The position numbers were made by a program, and so were the translations under genes. Under the pieces are notes generated by a model that saw nothing but the letters and a program-made list of their open reading frames with translations, ran no database searches and was not told the DNA's origin. From positions 2,046,001 to 2,110,000 of the forward strand of contig JAECYW010000003.1 of assembly GCA_023014335.1 (NCBI GenBank): 64,000 nt of DNA. Reading direction: 5' to 3'. Positions 56,184 to 64,000 of the stretch are shown piece after piece; position 1 is the first letter of the stretch, and each line of letters starts with the position of its first letter. The stretch is from Galerina marginata (taxonomy: Eukaryota > Basidiomycota > Agaricomycetes > Agaricales > Galerinaceae).

Positions 56184-58824
56184 ATGACTGAAACACCTCT
56201 TAGTGACCGTTTTAAGGTACCTCCTCTTAACGGGTCTCTGTGTGTCCCTGAGGTATACGATTGGCATTATATCCACAACGCCGATCGACCAATTTTTGTG
56301 TACTCGGAAAGAGAAGATGGTCCGACCACTTATGTTACTTACGGGGAATTCGTTCCAGCACTTCACAGAGCTGGACGACTAATTTCCTGCGAGTTGAATA
56401 TAAATGCAGACGGGGACAGAGGTGACTATCCAATTGTGGCAGTCCTCTCAACGGCCGGTGAGTACTCAAATTTTCGAGGTTTGCATTTCTAAAACGAGCG
56501 TCAGATACAATATCTACATTTACACTTCTCGTGGGAATGTTACGGCTGGGCATCATCGGCTTCCCAATTTCGCCACGTTTTTCGGCACCAGTTATTGCGC
56601 ATTTGCTGCAAAAGACTGGCGCCACTGACGTCTTTGTAAGCCTCGAAAATCCACGCCTCCATCAACTTGCTCGAGACTCGATTTCGCTGGTAGTCTCGCA
56701 GAGCAACGGAGAAAAGGCCGAAGAGATAAGGATACACCCCTTTCCACTTTTTAACGACATTTACCGGAAAGACCTACCCTTCGAACCAATAAGAAAGAAG
56801 AACTATGCTTTGTCGTCAACTGCACTCATCGTCCATTCATCGAGTTCGTCGAATTTAGTACTACTACCATTTCATGGCTCACATTTGGAGCAGATTCCTC
56901 CTCTGAATATCCGAAAGCCATTCCGTGGAGTGTTCGCATGCAGTCGCAGCACTCAACAATTCCCGGTAATCTTCGTTATCTCGCTGCACCTCTCGGTAAT
57001 TGACGGCTCCCAAGCGAAAAGTTCGCATGACCTCAGAGGCGTTATCTTCAGCTGCCATAGCATCGAGCTCTTTCATACACTGGGCCTGTTCTTCTTGTTT
57101 TGGGTGGTATGACACATCTCACCCTGAAGCCGTAACTGTTGACAATTAACAATTTCTTAGCCTACGAGTGGAATGATAATGGCGACATTCAAACCTTCTT
57201 CCCCAGCTGTGAAACCTACGTCAGAGCTTGCTTTTACAGGTATTCGATCCTCGAAGGCTACCTACGTGTTGACGCACACAAGATTTCTTGAGGTAATTAA
57301 CTTTAGATATCAACTGTTACATATCACTCACTCAGTACCTAGGCATGGTCACAGGAGCCCAGTAAAGTAGCTCACCTGAGGACTCTCAAAGCCGTGGTAA
57401 TGAGATTCGAAACCATTAAATATTTTAATATTCTGACTTCTGAATTCCAGTTGTCTGGTGGAAAGATCCTTAAGAAGTCTGTCGGCGATTTCCTCGCGAA
57501 TCAAGGCGTTAGTTTATGTAACATGTACGGATCGTGAGTACACCCACTATTTCCCTATACACAAACATTGACAATTTACAGGACGGAGTGTGGCCAAATT
57601 AGTGCAATGCCCTCAGGTGCGCACGCAGCTGCGTTGAATTCTTCCTTCATGAATCTTACACTGTGGTGTAATGCAGACTCTCAAGGACGGGAATGGGAAT
57701 ATTTCCAACTAAATCCACAATGCGGGGCGCGATTCATCGATCAAGGGAATGGTTCTTTCCACCTTGTCGTCGTGGTTTGTTCTTGTGACTATCGATTCAC
57801 TATTGATCCTCATTCTTGATCCTTACAACCAGGACAATGGGGCGCAGACCGTCCCTATTTCTAACACGACATATAATGGGGAAGATGCTTGCACCACAGG
57901 CGATGTTTTGGTTCGCCACCCAACGAAGCCTAATCACTGGAAAGTTTTAGGTGCGAAGGCAAAATATTTTCTTCGTCTGATAGTAGTAACATACTAATCG
58001 CCTTCCCGCTAAAGGTCGCATAGACGATCAAATCATGCTTTGCACTGGAGAAGTCGTGAGTCTTGTCCTCATCTTAACGTTAACTAGCCGTCGAAAATTC
58101 TACCGCCAGGTCAATCCTGTTCCATTAGGTAACCCCGGACTGCGATGACCTACCTCTGTGCTGAATTTATTTCAGAGAATCTCGTTTGCGCTAGCCAATT
58201 TGTCAAGGCAGCTGTGATATTCGGGCGGTCTCGCACTCACCTGGGCATTCTTATAGAACTTGCTGAGCCAATAGAAATCACTGATGCGAGGGGCGTCGAG
58301 AAGGCCAAAAACCTGGTTTGGTCAGTCTGAAAAGATTACCGCCAACTCAGTACTGACATAAACTCTTGTGAAGGCCAGGAATACAGGCGCTTAATTCTTC
58401 TTCGCCTCCGCATTGTCACATTTCTCGCGAGGTGGGTCTTTCCTCCTTCTAAATTTTCAGCATTCTGATACAGCAATATATCAGATGATCATTTTTGTAA
58501 AGGCAGAAAAACCTCTACCTTACAATCCAAAGGGATCGCCAAAAAGGGCGCCTGTGTTGCTGCAGTATCAGCAGGAAATAGACTTATGTTACGAAGGAGC
58601 CGCCGACTTACTCCTGGCTGACATCAGGAACTCCGCCAATAAGAACACAGAGAATATATCACATGTTCTTAGTGAAGCATTGGTATGTTCCTGTAAATTC
58701 CTAGAATTTAGGTTGCATCTGATTTGTGCAAATTCGGCAGCATAACTCTCGTCCCAAAACCTTACTCCCTGGAGCGAAAGCGCTGAAAGAGGTGTTTCAA
58801 TCGTTTATTGCCAGGCTGTTGTAG
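56184..58824 (+). CDS. stand-alone adenylation enzyme 2 (paralogue of the 40.9-kb enzyme)
   Basis: Same family and architecture as the enzyme at 40.9 kb; about 600 residues in many short exons. MTETPLSDRFKVPPLNGSLC begins a typical N-terminus; DTISTFTLLVGMLRLGIIGF and PISPRFSAPVIAHLL follow. The P-loop region is VHSSNSSSEYPKAIPWSVRM when an intron with a GTTCGT donor is removed (about 56840-56892). Then LFHTLGLFFLFW, PTSGMIMATFKP, AWSQEPSKVAHLRTLKAV (acceptor at about 57340 avoids an apparent stop), MYGSTECGQISAMPS, REWEYFQLNP, TGDVLVRHPTKPNHWKVLG, RIDDQIMLCTGEVVNPVPLE and YNPKGSPKRAP. The end, ALKEVFQSFIARLL, stops at 58822-58824 where a carrier domain would begin in longer relatives. Convergent with O-methyltransferase 2. 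Confidence 0.86.
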
Positions 58825-59929
58825 TTAGAAGGGCAAGGTCACAGTGCTACGAAAACAGGCCTTATTTTTTGATTGCAACTTCTCTCAGGCTGTATCACTG
58901 CATGTCGTCACATACATATATTATGATACCATGCCTTTCTCCATTCGAAGGTTATCAACATCTCATCAAGTGCGTATCGATAGTAATTTCGTGGGCTCTG
59001 GCTCGAGCGGGCAAAGCCCTCTCGTCAGCGCGCTTCGTGGAGCAATCCATTCGCACACTTTCCCGTAAAGTTATCCTGCGCGGCTGCTTGACGAGCTACT
59101 AGGACCCGAGCGGCTTGGGGTCTGATTGGCTTATCTGGAGTCGGCAGGCTCGTGACTCGTGATTGGTCTTTTACACAATCTGAAGCGCATTCCTGGTTCT
59201 GAATCTGAATATCCACGCAACCAATGCTTGATCCTGCCTCAGGCTTCGACTGCTGTGGTTAGAACTTGGGCAACTCATTATCCTGCGCGACCTGCTCACC
59301 TGCTTGACGTGGGGCTGAACTTGACCTGACTAACCACCACCGTTGAACGTTCATCTTCTGTGGCTCTGTGTCACAATTTGAACTCCTTGCACCCTCGAAC
59401 TTCGCCCTCTTCCTCCTCGAAGGCCCTCCTTAATAGCATTCCACGGCAGCCTAGCGCCTTCCGACGCCTCCCTTACCTACTGTGGTCTTCACCGTCCAAT
59501 ACGAGCGGTATAGAGCTCACGGAGCAACGGATGACTTCGTGAATAACCGAACTGATCATGATGGGTTTGTCTGAATCGCCTTCGCCGTTTTCTGACATTC
59601 TCCATCGAAAGTTTTGGCAGATTCGAGGCTCCATTAACTTCGTTAAGTCACCTCACTGCAGCGTGCAATTCACGTAGGAACTCGTTGATCATCGACGTCG
59701 CTTGAAGTCGACGCACCTTGAGGCCATCGCCATGGACAAAGTACTTGATGCTGAGCTGAACAACACTGTAGCACCGGATGCCTGATCAATGGTAATCTTA
59801 AGCAACGGGTACGCGCTCCCTATCCCTCATCGTTAGGTCAGCGTATTTAACATGTAAGTATGAAGTTTGTCCTGGATAGCTTCCGAAAATTTCGCTTATC
59901 ACAACAGCTACCACGCGGAATTTATCCTC
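58825..59929. other. intergenic between convergent genes, no carrier or reductase domain
   Basis: I looked specifically for a phosphopantetheine attachment motif or a reductase Rossmann motif downstream of adenylation enzyme 2 and saw none on either strand. Short frames look random. Confidence 0.5.
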
Positions 59930-61794
59930 TCACTCTGCCAGCTTAAACTCTAAGAGCAAGGTTTCTGCTAAGTCCCAAGCCTTTTCCAACCGCAATCCAA
60001 CAGCAGAACTGTACAATGTGTCCTCAGATGCAAGAATGGACGCAGGTAATGTCACTCACGCTAATGCTACCGACTCATCTAGAGTTCTCTCCTTCGAATT
60101 GAACATAAACATCATGGTCATATCCTGGTTGTATGACCGTACGGAGCCTGCACCGTAGTTGGGAAGCAGAGGCGACGGGGCCTGGAAACATCTGCTCAGT
60201 CCGGGATTTGAAATGATATAAGAGGGTATTCTCACTACTTCTACTAAACTAGCTTCGAGCTGAGTTTGACTGATGTTCGGAAGAACGTGATCATCTGGGA
60301 ACATGGCTTGGGTGTCAAGAAATAAACCCACTCGGAGTGAAGACAACCTACGAATTAAGAGACGGCTGTTCTGACCCATTGCTCCCCGCACGCTACCGAG
60401 GATCTTTTGCGCCGGTTCATCTGCCCAATTATGAACAATGTTACGCATCTGTTCAATGACCATTAAATAATTGGAGGAATAAACTGATCCAACTCCAACG
60501 GACGCACATAATAAACATCTTGTGACTTGACAGGGATTTGTTGGAAAAAGTCTCCACTGACAAACTCAACTCGTCCATCCGCCTTTGCTTGCGGATACTC
60601 TTGAGACCAGTGCTAGAAAAATGATATGTCACAATTCTCTGAAAATAGATGCCGACGCTGTACCTCTTCTGCTTGCATGATGGTCTCCGGCAGATCAAAG
60701 AGAGTAACTTTCAGTTCTGGGTTGGCTTTTGCCAAGGGCAACGAAAATGCCCCCACTCCTGAGCCAATGTCACATACAGTAGATACCGATGACCAGGGGT
60801 AGTCTGCAAAGTTGTTATATTCATCTAAGCTGAGATTGGATAACATTGCACTCACGGTGGAGGACACAAGATGAGCCCATGACCTTCCCCAACCCAAACA
60901 TAGCGCGTCCAAATACCTGCCAAGATATCAGTCACATCAATTTTCCTGAGGAGGACCTAGCAGCATACCTCCAGCTTTTCTGGCTAGAGTCTGATATTGA
61001 GATGGTTTTTCTAAAAAGATAACGAATCGACTTACATGGGCTTTGAGCCAGTCGAAGAAAGTGCCCTTTATGCCCTCTTCCCGGACAGCTTGCATAAAAG
61101 AAGCTTGAGTAGGATCGTATGAGAAGGTGATACTCGGATTGGTTAAATTGTCATAAAAGGCCAAGGCAGCCCTTGGAGTTAAAGTCGTGTGGCAGGAAGT
61201 CAAAGCGGCGACATTGCTTGACGATTGTAAGACTAGAGACAGTCGATTGTTTGAAAAAGTATTGGGTTTCACTGCAAAACTTCTGTAAATCACCCCATCT
61301 CTTGTTTATTTTTCACCAACCTTCTGAGAAGATATGTTTCGTAGCGAGGAGCCGAAGTATATGGGAAAGCTTCCCGCTCTCAATGCCGACGCGCTTTGAT
61401 AATTCTTCAAGTTTCATCCCTTCGTCTTGGCCAGATAGGACATCAGCAATTTTTGCCTCAATTGCAACAAGAATACAAATCCAATCGAGATTCTGCCCCC
61501 TCTATGGAAGCACATTCAGAGAGGATATTAAACGATGCAGACTGAGGGGTCACTGACATTGACAACGGTATGAACTGGTGGCGCAAGCATTGTGCAAAGT
61601 CGTTCACAGGCTCCCTCGAGCAGACGAACGGCCTTTCGGAGAACGAGCGGGTCGTCAGCAGCATCGAGAGGGTGAGGGACGGTGGATTCCGGAAGTGGGA
61701 TTTCTTGATCATAAAGTTCGTATTGAGCTAGGGCGTCGCGGGCCGATGAATTAATAAGGCTGAGCAGAGCCTCAACTTGTGCTTTCCCTGCCAT
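59930..61794 (-). CDS. class II O-methyltransferase, copy 2
   Basis: Paralogue of the 38.3-kb gene with matching exon layout; about 460 residues. MAGKAQVEALLSLINSSARD, then RLLEGACERLCTMLAPPVHT, IEAKIADVLSGQDEGMKLEE and ILRLLATKHIFSE. PEKLEVFGRAMFGLGKVMGS precedes the SAM motif VCDIGSGVGAFSLPLA and LFDLPETIMQAEE. HWSQEYPQAKADGRVEFVSG and DFFQQIPVKSQDVYY come next, then MRNIVHNWADEPAQKIL with the catalytic His. PDDHVLPNISQTQL and YNQDMTMMFMFNSKERT lead to a last exon encoding LEKAWDLAETLLLEFKLAE, ending at 59930-59932; stopping at 60056 would miss this tail. The frame is open throughout. It probably methylates a hydroxyl or carboxyl of the pathway intermediate. Confidence 0.9.
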
Positions 61795-64000
61795 AATGAT
61801 AACGTCCTCTTTATGGAGTGCCTGAGCGCAGTGTTATATCGATGAACGAACACGAAATATAAAATGTCTTCGCACTACTTATGCAAATTTACACTGTAAG
61901 ATGGCTGGGACATCTTACAAGCCAGAGATTCGAAATCACAGCCGTTTTCATGGCGATAAGCCTGGAAAACCTTTGGTTGTCTAACATGTCTACCTGACCC
62001 AAGGCTTCTTTACCCTCAGAACGGAAACAGGTTAGGGACATAAGTTTAAACCTCGAACAACGAGATCTGAACTCTCCGTAGTCCAGAACCCTTCTTTTTC
62101 TAGAAGATCACATATCAAGGAGAATTTTCCATGCTTCATGACTTCGAAATTGTCTATGTATTTTCCAAACCTGCTCTTGGTTAAAAAATAAGCAAGCTTC
62201 TTAGATTGACATTATGCCTATCCAAAGTTGGAAGCATTCAAGACAACTCCGATGCGTATATATGTCTGTCGATGCAATTGTCGTCCTAAATATGAAGACG
62301 GGAGGTTTCCGAAACTTAGCGCTTCCATTTACCAACACTGTGGTGCCAATTTTCCGGGTCGTTGCAAATGGACAGTGTGTTGTTTGACGTTTGCCTTCAG
62401 ATTTTGCAGGCGCATGTCCCACTAATAAATTAGGAAGTTCGGGAAATTTTCTAACAACTTGCCGGCAGATTTTGACTCCCGTCAAGATGGGTCTGGTGAA
62501 AATCAAAATCAAACACTCACAGCAATTTCTAAGTTGAGAAATCTATGCTTGTAAATAGACTTTCCCATGTTAAAGTTCCATACTGGGGCCAGCGCAAGGA
62601 AGCTAGTTGAACGTATCTGAGCCTGTGGACGGAGGTCGAACTGGTTCATTCATGTTGTACACCTCGACGATCTCAAGGTATTCGATATTCGAATCCAAGC
62701 ATGCAACCTTTTTGCAATTCTGATTAAATCTATTAATGAGGCGGGATTTATACTCACGAACTGAGGCATGGCAGGCTGTAGAAATGCATCTCACCCCTGT
62801 TGTTCTGGCATAGTCCTTGGCATAAACCCAGAGGAACTTAAATATCTTCATTATCAAATGTGAAGAGACTTGCTGACCAGATGTGGTGAGTTGTAGTGCC
62901 CGCTCGCGATAACGTCAAAATCAAGACCGAGATAGGTAGGCTGACGGAAAAAGACCTAGCTCAAGGGTTGTGACGGCACTTCAAGGAACTCAGCATGGGA
63001 ATAACCAAAAAAAAAGAAGCAACTTAGAAGAGTTGACGTGGGCGACGTACTCCCAGGCTCGATCTATGACTTTGATCTGAACATTCAAATCAGTATATTT
63101 TTATCAGCAAGAACCAGCATACATCACACGTACATACGTGGATTTATGGTATTTCTCCCAGTCAGATTAATCCTGACGCCGACGTGAGGTTTGAAACTTC
63201 TCTACCACTTCTTCTTGGGGACTCCAGCTCATTATATGACATATTACCCGAGGCTAGAGGAACACTTGTGTATGTTTTGACACGAGACATGAGAAAATGA
63301 AATCCTATATTTATTCACTCCGTGGCCTCTGAAGCCGAACTCGCCGTTTCACCCTTTTTTTTGTTATTTGGAAGAAAACTACACTGTGTTTAGGACTTTG
63401 AATGTTAGGATATCACTGGATTTCTTTTGAATGCTCAGGATGTTTTGGAGCTCATTTTGTGCCTAAGTGGAACGACCGGACCGGCACGGACCGATGAAGA
63501 ATTAAGCGCCCGCAATACCTTCTGCCGAACGAGCCTCCTCCAAGTCTTATTCGGCTCCCTGAACCTGATTATTTACTGTTTGACCTTATCTGTCAGCACT
63601 TTTTTCATCTCAGAAATTGCTCAAATCTTGAATCCCTGATTCGGAACAATGCACCGGCTCCAGATCCAATAAGTTTGTCGCTCTCCAAGTAGCAGGTACG
63701 CCGCGTTCCGCGTTCTTGTCAAATTGTTCCAAGTTCCAACTAATTAGCCGATACTAACATCACTGGTTTAATGATGGCCTTTCGCAATGACAGTAACGCT
63801 GCAGGACGACTCACCGACAAAGCTGCCAATGAGCTCGGGTATCTGTGGTCCGTAACCCTTTTTTTTGCTTGGCGCAAGGAGTAAGGGAATTAACTGGGTG
63901 TAGGTCAGAGAAACAGCGCCGACATAACCAAGTGAGGCCCAAGTAAGGCACTCGTTAAGATGGAGGCAATGATTAAGATGCTAAAGTATTAGGAGGGAGG
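61795..64000. other. 5' flank of O-methyltransferase 2 and unassigned DNA to window edge
   Basis: No complete gene recognised. On the minus strand between 63235 and 62600 there are exon-like stretches separated by plausible splice sites (MSWSPQEEVVEKFQ, RINLTGRNTINPR, IKVIDRAWEYVAHVN, LGLDFDVIASGHYNSPHLVS, LDSNIEYLEIVEVYNMN), which may be a small gene or a decaying one; frames do not join cleanly and I do not recognise the family. Confidence 0.35.

Noticed and set aside
57340..57370. Apparent stop in adenylation enzyme 2
   Set aside because: A TAG acceptor at about 57340 puts the exon in the frame AWSQEPSKVAHLRTLKAV, which matches the paralogue's region and has no stop.

Overview
This window is genomic DNA of a filamentous basidiomycete, most likely a mushroom-forming agaricomycete. 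Genes are split by many short introns (about 45-75 nt, GT...AG), exons are often very small, intergenic spaces are long, and the protein families present (a DUF6534-type seven-helix membrane protein, S1/P1 nuclease, F-box protein, SIN3, snurportin, fungal-type adenylation enzymes) fit that group. All gene models were spliced by eye from reading frames and splice consensus, so exon edges carry some uncertainty.

0-25 kb is mainly housekeeping. In order it holds an aldehyde dehydrogenase, the SIN3 corepressor, a 681-bp hAT-like miniature transposon inserted just upstream of the SIN3 start, an NmrA/EasG-type NAD(P)-binding protein, an intron-containing tRNA-Ala(AGC), a METTL18/HPM1-type histidine methyltransferase, an alpha/beta hydrolase, a secreted S1/P1 nuclease, an F-box protein, a class I methyltransferase, a SEP-domain protein and an MFS transporter.

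26-33 kb is decaying or duplicated DNA. It has a degenerate copy of the mitochondrial ribosomal protein S8 (uS8m) gene, a broken MFS (drug:H+ antiporter-like) gene, and a second uS8m copy whose normal start codon was put out of frame by an 11-bp tandem duplication.

29-62 kb contains what looks like an uncharacterised specialised-metabolite locus with its catalytic set largely doubled: two related alpha/beta hydrolases (29.3 and 36.6 kb), two O-methyltransferases (38.3 and 59.9 kb) and two stand-alone adenylation enzymes (40.9 and 56.2 kb), with one flavin monooxygenase that carries an extra SnoaL/NTF2-like N-terminal domain (33.8 kb). A snurportin gene and a DUF6534 membrane-protein gene lie between the two halves. 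Both adenylation enzymes stop at the end of the adenylation domain, with no carrier or reductase domain, and both have an unusual, glycine-poor P-loop. The inferred logic is acid activation, O-methylation, flavin-dependent oxygenation and hydrolase or acyl-transfer chemistry; the product cannot be told from sequence.

The gaps at 43.3-45.0, 47.1-50.7, 52.7-56.2 and 61.8-64 kb show nothing I can identify with confidence.
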